From positions 23,246-87,245 of the forward strand of contig NZ_CANMVP010000021.1 in the NCBI RefSeq assembly GCF_947501385.1: a stretch of 64,000 nt of DNA, in the 5' to 3' direction. The notes beneath the pieces are model-generated. The model was not told the origin of the DNA. It saw nothing but the letters and a program-made list of their open reading frames with translations, and did not search any database. Below, piece by piece: positions 30,414 to 40,152 of this stretch (its first letter is position 1; every line of letters starts with the position of its first letter). The position numbers and the translations under genes were made by a program. This stretch comes from an uncultured Polaribacter sp. GTDB lineage: Bacteria > Bacteroidota > Bacteroidia > Flavobacteriales > Flavobacteriaceae.

Positions 30414-30959
30414 ATGAGTAGAATAGGAAAAAATCCCGTTAGCATTTCACAAGGTGTAGATGTAAACATAAAAGACAATGTGGTAACCGTAAAAGGAAAA
30501 TTGGGTGAGTTAACTCAAACTATTTCAAACGGAATTACAGTAAAGATTGAAGATGGTATTATCACTTTAGATAGAGCATCCGAAAGTAAAGACCATAAAG
30601 CACAACATGGTTTAATGAGAGCTTTGATCAATAACATGATTGAAGGTGTAAGTAAAGGTTGGACTAAGGAATTAGAATTGGTTGGTGTAGGTTATAGAGC
30701 CTCAAACCAAGGACAAAAATTAGATTTAGCTTTAGGTTTCTCTCATAATATTGTTTTAGAATTAGCTCCAGAAGTAAAAATTGAAACAGTATCTGAGAAA
30801 GGGAAAAACCCGATCATTAAATTATCTTCTTTTGACAAACAATTAGTGGGTCAAATTGCTGCAAAGATTCGTTCTTTCAGAGCTCCAGAACCTTACAAAG
30901 GTAAAGGTGTTAAGTTTGTTGGTGAAATATTAAGAAGAAAAGCAGGTAAATCTGCATAA
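30414..30959 (+). CDS. rplF: 50S ribosomal protein L6
   Basis: 181 residues, two tandem L6 folds; at the factor-binding base near the sarcin-ricin loop. Motifs are MSRIGKNPVSI and EPYKGKGVKFVGEILRRKAGKSA. Confidence 0.99.
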   Translation: MSRIGKNPVSISQGVDVNIKDNVVTVKGKLGELTQTISNGITVKIEDGIITLDRASESKDHKAQHGLMRALINNMIEGVSKGWTKELELVGVGYRASNQGQKLDLALGFSHNIVLELAPEVKIETVSEKGKNPIIKLSSFDKQLVGQIAAKIRSFRAPEPYKGKGVKFVGEILRRKAGKSA

Positions 30960-31055
30960 AAAAAATATACGATTTAAGATGTTAGAAGTGCAAAGTCTTT
31001 TCAACAAGAATTTTAAATCTACTATTTTATATCTAAATATTTAAATATAGAAAAT

Positions 31056-31406
31056 ATGGCATTATCAAAGCTACAAAGAAGAGCTAGAATAAAGCGTAGA
31101 ATCAGAAAGATTATTTCTGGTACTGCTACAAAACCAAGATTATCGGTTTATAGAAGTAATAAAGAAATTTACGCGCAACTAGTTGATGATGTAAACGGAG
31201 TAACATTAGCTTCCGTTTCATCTAGAGATAAAGAAATAAAAGCAGGTTCTAAAGTAGAAGCAGCTACAGCAGTTGGAAAAGCAATTGCAGAAAAAGGTGT
31301 TAAAGCGGGTATAGAAACAGTTGCTTTCGATAGAAATGGTTATTTATACCATGGTAGAGTTAAAGTATTAGCAGAAGCTGCAAGAGAAGCTGGTTTAAAA
31401 TTTTAA
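31056..31406 (+). CDS. rplR: 50S ribosomal protein L18
   Basis: 116 residues; binds 5S rRNA. Motifs are [31 protein letters not shown] and [24 protein letters not shown]. The 96-base gap before it contains a short piece, GTTAGAAGTGCAAAGT, of the dispersed heptamer-repeat family. Confidence 0.99.
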   Translation: MALSKLQRRARIKRRIRKIISGTATKPRLSVYRSNKEIYAQLVDDVNGVTLASVSSRDKEIKAGSKVEAATAVGKAIAEKGVKAGIETVAFDRNGYLYHGRVKVLAEAAREAGLKF

Positions 31407-31412
31407 GAAATT

Positions 31413-31934
31413 ATGCAAGGTTATAAAAACGTAGAAAGAGTGAAGCCAAGCGGCTTAGAACTTGTAGATAAATTAGTTGGTGTACAACGTGTTACTAAAG
31501 TTACAAAAGGTGGTAGAGCATTCGGTTTCTCTGCAATTGTTGTTGTAGGAGATGGTAACGGTGTTGTTGGACATGGATTGGGGAAGTCGAAAGATGTTTC
31601 TTCAGCAATAGCAAAAGCTGTTGAAGATGCAAAAAAGAATTTAGTAAGAATACCAATTTTGGAAGGTACTTTACCTCATGAGCAAAAAGGTAAATTTGGT
31701 GGCGCAAAAGTGTTTATCAAACCTGCTTCTCCTGGTACAGGGGTTATTGCTGGTGGTGCAGTTCGTGCAGTATTAGAATCAGTTGGGATACATGATGTAT
31801 TATCAAAATCTCAAGGTTCTTCTAACCCTCACAACGCGGTAAAAGCAACTTTTAATGCATTGTTACAATTGCGTAGTGCAGTTGCAGTTGCAAAACAAAG
31901 AGGTATATCTTTAGAAAAAGTATTTAACGGATAA
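31413..31934 (+). CDS. rpsE: 30S ribosomal protein S5
   Basis: 173 residues; affects decoding accuracy and mRNA unwinding. Motifs are [25 protein letters not shown] and [32 protein letters not shown]. Confidence 0.99.
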   Translation: MQGYKNVERVKPSGLELVDKLVGVQRVTKVTKGGRAFGFSAIVVVGDGNGVVGHGLGKSKDVSSAIAKAVEDAKKNLVRIPILEGTLPHEQKGKFGGAKVFIKPASPGTGVIAGGAVRAVLESVGIHDVLSKSQGSSNPHNAVKATFNALLQLRSAVAVAKQRGISLEKVFNG

Positions 31935-31945
31935 ATCTAAGAACG

Positions 31946-32128
31946 ATGGCAAGAATTAAAGTTACACAAGTAAAAAGTCAAATCGGGCGTCTTCAGAATC
32001 AAAAGAGAACTTTAGAGGCATTAGGTTTACGTAAAATGCACCAAACTGTAGAACACGAGGCAACTCCTACAATTATTGGTATGGTAAATACAGTTAAACA
32101 CTTAGTTTCTTTCGAAGAAATTAAATAA
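31946..32128 (+). CDS. rpmD: 50S ribosomal protein L30
   Basis: 60 residues; MARIKVTQVKSQIGRLQNQKRTLEALGLRKMHQ is diagnostic. Small globular protein near helix 38; present between rpsE and rplO as usual. Confidence 0.98.
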   Translation: MARIKVTQVKSQIGRLQNQKRTLEALGLRKMHQTVEHEATPTIIGMVNTVKHLVSFEEIK

Positions 32129-32141
32129 GATATTTAGAAAA

Positions 32142-32591
32142 ATGAGTTTACATAATTTAACACCAGCAGAAGGTTCCATTAAAAAAGGAAAAAGAATTGC
32201 AAGAGGTGAAGGATCTGGAAAAGGTGGGACCGCTACAAGAGGTCACAACGGACAGAAATCTCGTTCTGGTTATTCTAAAAAGATTGGTTTTGAAGGAGGG
32301 CAAATGCCACTTCAAAGACGTGTACCTAAATTTGGTTTCACCAACATAAACCGTAAGGAATATCAAGGTATCAATTTAGAGAAGTTACAGTCTTTAGTAG
32401 ATAGCGGAAAAATAACAGATACAGTTAATTTAGACATTTTAATTACAAATAGGTTGGCACGTAAAAACGACCTAATTAAAATCTTAGGAAACGGAGAATT
32501 AAAAGCTAAATTAAACATCACTGTACATAAATTTACTGCAACTGCAAAAGCGGCTATTGAAGCTGCCGGAGGAGAAGTAGTTACTTTATAA
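32142..32591 (+). CDS. rplO: 50S ribosomal protein L15
   Basis: 149 residues; late assembly protein. Glycine-rich N terminus (GEGSGKGGTATRGHNGQKSRSG) and GGQMPLQRRVPKFGF are diagnostic. Confidence 0.99.
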   Translation: MSLHNLTPAEGSIKKGKRIARGEGSGKGGTATRGHNGQKSRSGYSKKIGFEGGQMPLQRRVPKFGFTNINRKEYQGINLEKLQSLVDSGKITDTVNLDILITNRLARKNDLIKILGNGELKAKLNITVHKFTATAKAAIEAAGGEVVTL

Positions 32592-32602
32592 GAAACGTAA
32601 AT

Positions 32603-33925
32603 ATGAATTTTATTAATACGCTAAAAGACATTTTTAAGATTGAAGAATTAAAGAACAAAATTCTTCTTACAATCGGTTTAATTGCTGTGTATCGTTTTAT
32701 GGCTGCTGTTCCATTACCTGGAATAGATCCATTACAACTTTCAGCATTAAAAGAAAGTACTTCAGGAGGTCTTTTAGGATTATTGAATGCATTTACGGGA
32801 GGGGCATTTGCTAGAGCGTCAGTAATGGCACTTGGTATTATGCCATATATTTCTGCATCTATTGTAGTTCAGTTAATGGGAATTGCGGTTCCTTATTTAC
32901 AGAAGTTACAAAAAGATGGAGAAAGTGGACGTAAAAAAATTACGCAAATAACAAGATGGTTAACAATAGCAATTACATTGGTGCAAGCACCAACATATAT
33001 TACAGCTATTAAAACTCAATTTGGTTTAGGTCCTGAAGCTTTTTTAGTTCCAGGCTTAACTTTTTGGATTTCATCTATTATCATTTTAACTGCGGGTACA
33101 ATATTTGCAATGTGGTTAGGTGAGCGTATTACAGACAAAGGAGTTGGTAATGGAATATCCTTATTAATTACTGTGGGTATTATCGCAAACTTTCCAGCTG
33201 CATTTTTACAAGAATTTGTTGCAAAAACAACAAATGCTGGTGCAGGAGGAATTATGATGATTTTAATTGAAATAATCGTTTGGTTTGTAGTAATTTTATT
33301 AACTGTACTACTGGTAACCGCCGTTCGTAAGATCGCCGTACAATATGCTAGAAGAACAGTGGCAGGAAACATACAAAATGTTGCCGGCTCAAGAGATTAT
33401 ATTCCTTTGAAGTTAAATGCTGCAGGTGTAATGCCTATTATCTTTGCTCAAGCAATTATGTTTTTACCAGTTGCTTTGGCTCAAAGATTTCCAGCAATTG
33501 CAAGTTTGCAAGACATGAACGGTTTATGGTACAATGTTATTTTTGCATTGTTAATTATCATTTTTAGTTTTTTCTATACAGCAATTACAATTCCAACGAA
33601 TAAAATGGCTGAAGATTTAAAACGAAGTGGTGGTTTTATACCGGGAATAAGACCTGGTAAAGACACAGCAGACAGATTAGATAGCGTATTGTCTAGAATC
33701 ACGTTCCCAGGATCGTTGTTTTTAGCAGCCTTATCTATCTTACCAGCAATTGTAGTTCAATTTGGAGTACAACAAAGTTGGGCAATGTTTTACGGTGGTA
33801 CATCATTAATCATTATGGTAGGTGTAGCAATTGACACTATACAACAAATTAACTCGTACTTATTAAACAGTCATTATGATGGTTTAATGAAAGCGGGAAA
33901 TAGCAATAGAAAATCGATTAAATAA
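32603..33925 (+). CDS. secY: Protein translocase subunit SecY
   Basis: 440 residues with ten transmembrane helices; the channel of the Sec translocon in the inner membrane. Motifs include PGIDP near the N terminus, the plug-region [16 protein letters not shown], and the cytosolic loop [28 protein letters not shown]. Co-transcribed with rplO and infA, as is standard, which ties channel supply to ribosome supply. Confidence 0.99.
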   Translation: MNFINTLKDIFKIEELKNKILLTIGLIAVYRFMAAVPLPGIDPLQLSALKESTSGGLLGLLNAFTGGAFARASVMALGIMPYISASIVVQLMGIAVPYLQKLQKDGESGRKKITQITRWLTIAITLVQAPTYITAIKTQFGLGPEAFLVPGLTFWISSIIILTAGTIFAMWLGERITDKGVGNGISLLITVGIIANFPAAFLQEFVAKTTNAGAGGIMMILIEIIVWFVVILLTVLLVTAVRKIAVQYARRTVAGNIQNVAGSRDYIPLKLNAAGVMPIIFAQAIMFLPVALAQRFPAIASLQDMNGLWYNVIFALLIIIFSFFYTAITIPTNKMAEDLKRSGGFIPGIRPGKDTADRLDSVLSRITFPGSLFLAALSILPAIVVQFGVQQSWAMFYGGTSLIIMVGVAIDTIQQINSYLLNSHYDGLMKAGNSNRKSIK

Positions 33926-33926
33926 T

Positions 33927-34142
33927 ATGGCTAAGCAATCAGCAATTCAACAAGACGGAACAATTACAGAAGCATTATCAAATGCCATGTTTCGTGTAGA
34001 ATTAGAAAATGGGCATATTGTAACGGCTCACATTTCTGGTAAAATGCGTATGCATTATATTAAGTTATTACCTGGAGATAAGGTAAAACTAGAAATGAGT
34101 CCATACGATTTATCAAAAGCAAGAATTACTTACAGATACTAA
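33927..34142 (+). CDS. infA: Translation initiation factor IF-1
   Basis: 71 residues; OB-fold factor that blocks the A site during initiation. [30 protein letters not shown] and [20 protein letters not shown] are diagnostic. One base after secY. Confidence 0.99.
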   Translation: MAKQSAIQQDGTITEALSNAMFRVELENGHIVTAHISGKMRMHYIKLLPGDKVKLEMSPYDLSKARITYRY

Positions 34143-34156
34143 AAAAAACAGAACAG

Positions 34157-34273
34157 ATGAAAGTTAGAGCATCAGTTAAAAAAAGAAGTGCCGACTGCAA
34201 AATAGTGCGCAGGAAAGGTAGATTATACGTAATTAATAAACAAAATCCTAGATTTAAACAAAGACAAGGGTAA
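34157..34273 (+). CDS. rpmJ: 50S ribosomal protein L36, zinc-free form
   Basis: 38 residues ([21 protein letters not shown]...), too short for the ORF track. Of the zinc ligands of the C+ form (Cys11, Cys14, Cys27, His33) only Cys14 remains, with serine, asparagine and phenylalanine at the other places, so this is the zinc-independent form. Its stop TAA overlaps the rpsM ATG by one base. Confidence 0.96.
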   Translation: MKVRASVKKRSADCKIVRRKGRLYVINKQNPRFKQRQG

Positions 34274-34638
34274 TGGCAAGAATAGCAGGTATTGATATTC
34301 CAAAGAATAAAAGAGGAGTTATCGCTTTAACTTACATCTTTGGTATAGGAAGCAGCAGATCTAAAAAGGTGTTAGCTGAAGCAAAAGTAGACGAAAGCAT
34401 CAAAGTTCAAGATTGGACTGATGATCAAATCGCTGCAATTAGAGAACAAGTAGGATCTTTCACAATTGAAGGAGAGTTACGTTCTGAAGTACAGATAAAC
34501 ATCAAACGTTTGATGGATATCGGTTGTCAAAGAGGAATTCGTCATAGACTTGGTCTTCCATTAAGAGGGCAAAGAACTAAGAACAACTCTCGTACAAGAA
34601 AAGGTAAGAGAAAAACTGTAGCTAACAAGAAAAAATAA
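34273..34638 (+). CDS. rpsM: 30S ribosomal protein S13
   Basis: 121 residues; top of the 30S head, contacting 50S L5 and t[29 protein letters not shown] and the C-terminal [24 protein letters not shown] are diagnostic. First gene of the alpha-type group. Confidence 0.99.
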   Translation: MARIAGIDIPKNKRGVIALTYIFGIGSSRSKKVLAEAKVDESIKVQDWTDDQIAAIREQVGSFTIEGELRSEVQINIKRLMDIGCQRGIRHRLGLPLRGQRTKNNSRTRKGKRKTVANKKK

Positions 34639-34716
34639 GTTAGCGAAGTAATAAAGATCTAATAATAGCTTAAATGCTTTAAAATTAGAAAACTAAATTA
34701 CTAAAACTGAATAATT

Positions 34717-35100
34717 ATGGCAAAAGCAAGTTCGAAAAAACGTAAAGTAATTATTGATGCTGTAGGAGAAGCGCATGTAACTGCATCTTTTAACAATATC
34801 ATTATTTCTTTAACAAATAAAAAAGGTGATGTAATTTCATGGTCATCTGCAGGTAAAATGGGTTTTAGAGGTTCTAAGAAGAACACTCCTTATGCAGCCC
34901 AATTAGCAGCAGAAGATTGTGCAAACGTTGCAAAGGAAGCAGGTTTACGTAAAGTGAAAGTGTATGTAAAAGGACCTGGTAATGGTAGAGAATCTGCTAT
35001 TAGATCTATTCATAATGCAGGTATCGAAGTAACAGAAATTATTGATGTTACACCAATTCCTCATAATGGATGTCGCCCACCAAAAAGAAGAAGAGTATAA
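34717..35100 (+). CDS. rpsK: 30S ribosomal protein S11
   Basis: 127 residues; platform protein at the mRNA exit. [35 protein letters not shown] and the C-terminal [15 protein letters not shown] are diagnostic. A 78-base gap precedes it. Confidence 0.99.
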   Translation: MAKASSKKRKVIIDAVGEAHVTASFNNIIISLTNKKGDVISWSSAGKMGFRGSKKNTPYAAQLAAEDCANVAKEAGLRKVKVYVKGPGNGRESAIRSIHNAGIEVTEIIDVTPIPHNGCRPPKRRRV

Positions 35101-35180
35101 TTTAAACTTTGTTTAAATTATATGCTGAACTTGTTTCAGTATCTTAAATGAGCATATCAAAATTAATCATATTTTAATTT

Positions 35181-35230
35181 GGTAGGAATCAGATTATCGA
35201 AGGAGTAAGCCTTAATTCATAATCCCTACC
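35181..35230 (+). promoter_or_regulatory. Long structured hairpin before rpsD, candidate S4 autoregulatory site
   Basis: Nested stems GGTAGG (35181-35186) with CCTACC (35225-35230), GATTAT (35192-35197) with ATAATC (35219-35224), and AAGG (35200-35203) with CCTT (35210-35213) form a 50-base hairpin ending 15 bases before the rpsD ATG. S4 is an established mRNA-binding autoregulator in E. coli and Bacillus; the assignment here is by position. Confidence 0.45.
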
Positions 35231-35245
35231 TATAACAAAAACGAA

Positions 35246-35851
35246 ATGGCAAGATATACAGGACCAAAAACTAAAATTGCTCGTAAATTTGGCGAAGCAA
35301 TTTTTGGAGAAGATAAAAACTTCGAAAAAAGAAATTACCCTCCAGGACAGCATGGAAATGCAAGAAGAAGAGGAAAAAAATCTGAATATGCTACTCAATT
35401 AATGGAGAAGCAAAAAGCAAAATATACCTATGGTATTTTAGAGCGTCAATTTAGTAATTTATTTAAGACAGCCTCAGCTTCTCAAGGAATTACAGGTGAA
35501 ATCTTATTACAATTATGTGAATCTCGTTTAGACAACGTTGTTTACAGAATGGGCGTATCTAATTCACGTAGCGGAGCGCGTCAGTTAGTTTCTCACAGAC
35601 ACATTACTGTGAATGGAGAAATCGTTAACGTACCTTCTTACAGATTAAAAGAAGGTGATGTTGTTGCTGTAAGAGAAAAATCTAAATCATTACAAGCTAT
35701 TGATGATGCTTTAGCATCTAACAGCAATGTATACGAATGGTTGACTTGGAATTCAGATAAAAAAGAAGGAACTTTTGTAAAAGTACCAGCAAGATTACAG
35801 ATTCCAGAAAACATCAAAGAGCAATTAATTGTAGAATTATATTCTAAATAA
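35246..35851 (+). CDS. rpsD: 30S ribosomal protein S4
   Basis: 201 residues; initiates 16S 5' domain assembly. [22 protein letters not shown], the S4 RNA-binding domain [30 protein letters not shown] and the C terminus are full length. Zinc-ligand cysteines of the N-terminal domain are absent, so it is the C- form. It has an unusually long structured leader (145 bases) for this operon. Confidence 0.99.
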   Translation: MARYTGPKTKIARKFGEAIFGEDKNFEKRNYPPGQHGNARRRGKKSEYATQLMEKQKAKYTYGILERQFSNLFKTASASQGITGEILLQLCESRLDNVVYRMGVSNSRSGARQLVSHRHITVNGEIVNVPSYRLKEGDVVAVREKSKSLQAIDDALASNSNVYEWLTWNSDKKEGTFVKVPARLQIPENIKEQLIVELYSK

Positions 35852-35945
35852 TAATTTAATCAAATTGGTATTTAGCCAAAGGGTTTATTTGTACATCTTC
35901 AGACGTATAGACCGCGCAACTAAATAACAATTAAAACGAAGAAAT

Positions 35946-36938
35946 ATGGCAATTTTAAATTTTCAGAAGCCTGATAAAGTAATAATGATTGAATCTACAG
36001 ATTTTTCTGGTAGATTTGAATTCAGACCTTTAGAACCAGGTTTTGGTTTAACGGTAGGTAATGCTTTAAGAAGAGTATTGTTATCTTCTTTAGAAGGTTT
36101 TGCAATTACATCTTTAAGACTTGATGGTGTAGAACATGAGTTTTCTACTGTATCTGGTATCGTAGAAGATGTTACAGAAATGATTTTAAACTTAAAACAA
36201 GTTCGTTTTAAGAAACAAATAGAAGAAACAGATAGAGAAACTGTTTCTGTTTCTGTTTCAGGTCAAGAGCAGTTTACTGCGGGTGATTTGCAAAAATTTA
36301 TTTCAGGTTTTCAAGTATTAAATCCAGATTTAGTTATCTGTAATATGGACAAATCTGTAAAATTAAATGCAGAAATTACTATAGAAAAAGGTAGAGGATT
36401 TGTACCTGCGGAAGAAAATAAGAAAGCTTCTGCACCTATAGGAACAATTTTTACCGATTCTATTTACACACCAATTAAGAATGTAAAGTATGCAATCGAA
36501 AATTTTCGTGTAGAGCAAAAAACAGATTATGAAAAATTAGTATTTGATATAGATACTGATGGTTCTATAAATCCTAAAGATGCATTAACTGAAGCTGCAA
36601 AAATATTAATCCACCACTTTATGTTATTCTCTGACGAGCGTATCACTTTAGAGGCAGATGAAATTGCACAAACAGAAACGTATGATGAAGAATCATTACA
36701 CATGCGTCAATTATTAAAAACCAGACTAATCGACATGGATTTATCTGTAAGAGCTTTAAATTGTTTAAAGGCTGCAGAAGTAGATACCTTAGGAGATTTA
36801 GTTTCTTTTAATAAGAGCGATTTAATGAAATTTAGAAATTTCGGTAAAAAATCATTAACAGAACTAGAAGAACTAGTAATCGTGAAAGGATTAAACTTCG
36901 GAATGGATTTAAGTAAATACAAATTAGATAGAGACTAG
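35946..36938 (+). CDS. rpoA: DNA-directed RNA polymerase subunit alpha
   Basis: 330 residues; dimer platform for RNA polymerase assembly. NTD signature [27 protein letters not shown], and CTD helix-hairpin-helix [38 protein letters not shown]. Full length, located between rpsD and rplQ as expected. Confidence 0.99.
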   Translation: MAILNFQKPDKVIMIESTDFSGRFEFRPLEPGFGLTVGNALRRVLLSSLEGFAITSLRLDGVEHEFSTVSGIVEDVTEMILNLKQVRFKKQIEETDRETVSVSVSGQEQFTAGDLQKFISGFQVLNPDLVICNMDKSVKLNAEITIEKGRGFVPAEENKKASAPIGTIFTDSIYTPIKNVKYAIENFRVEQKTDYEKLVFDIDTDGSINPKDALTEAAKILIHHFMLFSDERITLEADEIAQTETYDEESLHMRQLLKTRLIDMDLSVRALNCLKAAEVDTLGDLVSFNKSDLMKFRNFGKKSLTELEELVIVKGLNFGMDLSKYKLDRD

Positions 36939-37081
36939 TTCAATATACGAAGTACAAAGTTTGATAGTGGAAATTTCAAATACTTTTTAATATCAAACTT
37001 TTAATATTTAATATTAAAAACGCTTTCATATTTTGCTCCTCAAAATGAGTAGATGCAAGATGAAAGTATAAAACAAACGTC

Positions 37082-37555
37082 ATGAGACACGGAAAAAAGC
37101 ATAATCATTTAGGAAGACAAACAGCGCATAGAAAAGCAATGTTAGCGAATATGTCTTGTTCTTTAATAGAACACAAACGTATTAATACGACAGTGGCGAA
37201 AGCAAAAGCATTAAGATGTTTTATAGAGCCATTAATTACAAAGTCGAAAGCAGATACAACACACAACAGACGTATTGTATTTTCTTACCTACGTGATAAA
37301 TATGCAGTTACAGAACTTTTTAAAGAAATCTCTGTAAAAATAGCAGACAGACCAGGTGGTTATATTAGAATCATCAAATTAGGAAACCGTCAAGGAGATA
37401 ATGCTCCTATGGCTATGGTAGAATTGGTTGATTATAATGAAATCTACAATCCTAAAGGGAAAAAAGCTAAGAAAACGACAAGAAGAGGAAGAAGCAAAAA
37501 AGCGGGCACTGCTCAAGTAGAAGAGACTACAACAGAAGAAAAATCTGAAGAATAA
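37082..37555 (+). CDS. rplQ: 50S ribosomal protein L17
   Basis: 157 residues; tunnel-exit protein. [25 protein letters not shown] is diagnostic. Beyond the core it has a lysine-rich then glutamate-rich tail ([31 protein letters not shown]) common in this phylum. In the 143-base gap before it, CTTTCAT and ATGAAAG arms form a hairpin that ends near the start. Last gene of the ribosomal block, followed by a strong terminator. Confidence 0.98.
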   Translation: MRHGKKHNHLGRQTAHRKAMLANMSCSLIEHKRINTTVAKAKALRCFIEPLITKSKADTTHNRRIVFSYLRDKYAVTELFKEISVKIADRPGGYIRIIKLGNRQGDNAPMAMVELVDYNEIYNPKGKKAKKTTRRGRSKKAGTAQVEETTTEEKSEE

Positions 37556-37583
37556 TAAGAAATGAAAATTTTTTAACTTATAT

Positions 37584-37616
37584 AAAAGGGATAAATGTAT
37601 ACGTTTATCCCTTTTT
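37584..37616 (+). terminator. Terminator T1 after rplQ
   Basis: AAAAGGGATAAA (37584-37595) pairs with TTTATCCCTTTT (37604-37615), an eight-base loop, then T. It is nearly identical to the terminator at 38845-38881. Confidence 0.9.
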
Positions 37617-37620
37617 ATTT

Positions 37621-38156
37621 TTAATCGAAAAGAATTCCTCAAGGCTCTGCCTCCTTTTAAAACTCCAGAAAATACTCCCATAAAGATTCCTGAGACAAGC
37701 AAGAACGGTAATCTCAGTATACTCCAGAATGTTGTCGGTATGATTTTTGACTTTTTTTAGTTCAAAGCTTGTGCCCAGATTGACTAGATATGAAACTAGT
37801 AAAATACTTTTATAGCTCTGCCTCAAAGACAGTTGGTTTTAAAAAATCTTTACTCACAAGTTTAAAATTAACTATTATTTTGTATTTTAGAGAATAAATC
37901 CACAGATTATTAAAAATATTTTTTATAGTATTTATAATAATAACTTCAATTTGTTATTCTCAAATTAGAAATGAGAGCTTTGGTCAAGAGTAATTTTTTT
38001 TAAAATTCAGATATTCGGTCAAATGGTTTTGGGGTACTCGTAATAGGAGTAATGTATCCAATAATTGAAAAGTTGGAATAATTTAGTAACTATTCAGATT
38101 TAGTATAAATTTTTGAATTTTATAACAACTTAGATTAACACAAAATAAACCATATT
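37621..38156. other. AT-rich non-coding stretch between T1 and a secreted-protein gene
   Basis: No convincing gene is seen. Two short minus-strand ORFs in the track have no recognisable start context or motif. The ten-base word GCTCTGCCTC occurs twice (37644 and 37815). The material may be the degraded remains of an insertion, since it lies between the two copies of the terminator. Confidence 0.5.
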
Positions 38157-38846
38157 ATGAAAAAAACAATTTTAATATTAGTTAGTTTACTTTCTTTAAC
38201 ATTAAATGCACAAACTAGTGAGGATGACATCGATACAAGAGCTAATACTGCTGGAGATTTAAATGTAGGTTCCTCAGGTTTATGGGTGAAGTCTCCAATT
38301 TCAAAAAAAATTAAAGGAACTCCTTATTTATTCAAAAAGTGGGTAAATTTAGCTACAATATCCTCTAATGATGGTAAAACACATAAAGTGAAAAATATAA
38401 ATTATGATACAAAAATAGATAGATTTGTATCAAAATTTTCTTTAGATTCAGTATTTGTTTTCGATTTTAACTCCTTAAATAAAATAAGACTAAATAATAA
38501 AGTGTTTAAGCTTGTCTCCAATAATAATGTACAATCCTATTATGAATTGATAGCCTTTACAAAGGGTAAAGAAATTCTAAAAAAAAGTAGTAAATTAATA
38601 AAAAAGGGAGCTAGAGATGCATTCACCAATCAATTCAAACCTGATCAATATATTTTAAAAGAAACTTATTATCTAAAATCAGAAAATATTATTAAAAAAA
38701 TAAAACTAAAAAACACAACTTTTTTAAAAATATTTGGTAATAAGAGTCCAATTATTAAAAAATATATCAAAAAAAATAAACTTTCAATTAAAAATGATGA
38801 AGACTTAGCTAAAATTTTTCAATTCTACGAAAACATCAAACAATAA
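38157..38846 (+). CDS. Small secreted protein, function unknown
   Basis: 229 residues with a clear signal peptide (MKKTILILVSLLSLTLNAQ) and a very lysine- and asparagine-rich mature part; no family recognised. A repeated charged pattern (SKLIKKGARDAF, NIIKKIKLKNTTFLKIFG) suggests a basic exported protein. It is alone on a roughly 1.27-kb segment flanked by two near-copies of one terminator, interrupting the otherwise usual rplQ-carA adjacency, and is therefore probably a lineage-specific acquisition. GC content is lower than that of its neighbours by eye. Confidence 0.6.
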   Translation: MKKTILILVSLLSLTLNAQTSEDDIDTRANTAGDLNVGSSGLWVKSPISKKIKGTPYLFKKWVNLATISSNDGKTHKVKNINYDTKIDRFVSKFSLDSVFVFDFNSLNKIRLNNKVFKLVSNNNVQSYYELIAFTKGKEILKKSSKLIKKGARDAFTNQFKPDQYILKETYYLKSENIIKKIKLKNTTFLKIFGNKSPIIKKYIKKNKLSIKNDEDLAKIFQFYENIKQ

Positions 38847-38881
38847 AAAAGGGATAAGCGTTTACGTTTATCCCTTTTTTT
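38845..38881 (+). terminator. Terminator T2 before carA
   Basis: GGGATAA (38851-38857) pairs with TTATCCC (38868-38874), flanked by A- and T-runs that extend the stem to at least 13 pairs. The sequence is a near copy of T1, including the TACGTTTATCCC arm. Confidence 0.9.
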
Positions 38882-38914
38882 ATATTTTTACAGGAACAAA
38901 CACAATTTATATCA

Positions 38915-40033
38915 ATGAAATATCAAACTAGAAAAAAGGCATTAGTTTTATTAGCTGACGGAACTATCTTTTATGGGAAATCTGTAGGTATTGAAGGAAC
39001 TTCAACAGGAGAAATTTGTTTTAATACCGGTATGTCTGGATATCAAGAGATCTTTACAGATCCTTCTTATTTCGGACAAATTATGGTAACCACAAACGCA
39101 CATATTGGGAATTATGGTGTGAATGACAACGAAGTAGAATCAGATGGAATAAAAATTTCTGGTTTAATTTGTAGAAATTTTAGTTTTACACATTCTAGAG
39201 TAGACTCTGATGGGAATTTAAAAGGTTGGTTTGAAAAGCACAATACGGTTGCTATTTCAGATGTAGATACCAGAGCTTTGGTTTCTTACATTAGAGATAA
39301 CGGAGCCATGAATGCAATTATTTCTACGGATATCGATAATATTGAAGCTTTAAAAAAGCAATTAGCCAAGGTGCCATCTATGAATGGTTTAGAATTGGCA
39401 TCTAAAGTATCTACAACAGCACCTTATTTTGTTGGAAATGAAAATGCTAGAATTAAAATAGCTGCTTTAGACATCGGAATCAAGAAGAACATTCTTAGAA
39501 ACTTTGTAAAAAGAGACGCTTATGTAAAAGTATTTCCTTTCGATTCCACGTTTGAAGATTTAGCTGCTTTTAATCCAGATGGCTATTTTATTTCTAATGG
39601 ACCAGGAGACCCAAAACCCTTAACTGCGGCAATAGCGCTTGCAAAAGAAATTATTAAAAAAGATTTGCCACTATTTGGCATTTGTTTAGGACATCAAATA
39701 ATTGCATTAGCAAATGGAATTTCTACATACAAAATGCACCACGGACATAGAGGGATCAATCACCCAGTTAAAAATATGTTAACAGGTAAAGGAGAAATTA
39801 CTTCTCAAAATCATGGTTTTGCAATCAATAAAGAAGAAACTGAGAATCATAAAGATATAGAAATTACCCATGTTCATTTAAATGACCATACCGTTGCGGG
39901 AATAAGAATGAAAAATAAACCTGTTTTTTCTGTTCAATACCATCCAGAGGCGAGTCCAGGACCTCATGATTCTGAATATTTATTTGATCAATTTATAGAA
40001 ACCATCGAAAAACATCAGAAGGTTTCTGTCTAA
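38915..40033 (+). CDS. carA: Carbamoyl-phosphate synthase small subunit
   Basis: 372 residues; hydrolyses glutamine and passes ammonia to CarB for carbamoyl phosphate, feeding pyrimidine and arginine synthesis. N-terminal CPSase_sm domain (ALVLLADGTIFYGKSVG) is followed by a class I glutamine amidotransferase domain with nucleophile Cys in LFGICLGHQI and the His/Glu pair in VQYHPEASPGPHDSEYLFD. carB is not in the window. Start is 34 bases after T2. Confidence 0.98.
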   Translation: MKYQTRKKALVLLADGTIFYGKSVGIEGTSTGEICFNTGMSGYQEIFTDPSYFGQIMVTTNAHIGNYGVNDNEVESDGIKISGLICRNFSFTHSRVDSDGNLKGWFEKHNTVAISDVDTRALVSYIRDNGAMNAIISTDIDNIEALKKQLAKVPSMNGLELASKVSTTAPYFVGNENARIKIAALDIGIKKNILRNFVKRDAYVKVFPFDSTFEDLAAFNPDGYFISNGPGDPKPLTAAIALAKEIIKKDLPLFGICLGHQIIALANGISTYKMHHGHRGINHPVKNMLTGKGEITSQNHGFAINKEETENHKDIEITHVHLNDHTVAGIRMKNKPVFSVQYHPEASPGPHDSEYLFDQFIETIEKHQKVSV

Positions 40034-40050
40034 AAAACAAAAACTTGTTT

Positions 40051-40062
40051 GAAAACGTTTTC
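40051..40062 (+). promoter_or_regulatory. Perfect palindrome upstream of eno, LacI-type operator-like
   Basis: GAAAACGTTTTC is a perfect 12-base palindrome with a central CG, the pattern of LacI/GalR-family operators, placed 90 bases before the enolase start. Only one copy was noticed. Confidence 0.35.
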
Positions 40063-40152
40063 GTAACAATTCTTTTTAAGTCAGATGAATCAAGTGCTTA
40101 TTTTGTAAATTAGCCATCATAAATAGAGTAAATTAACTAAATCAAATAGATA

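Noticed and set aside
37379-37826. Minus-strand ORFs 37379-37702 and 37605-37826
   Set aside because: One overlaps rplQ antisense, both cross the terminator T1, and neither product has recognisable features.
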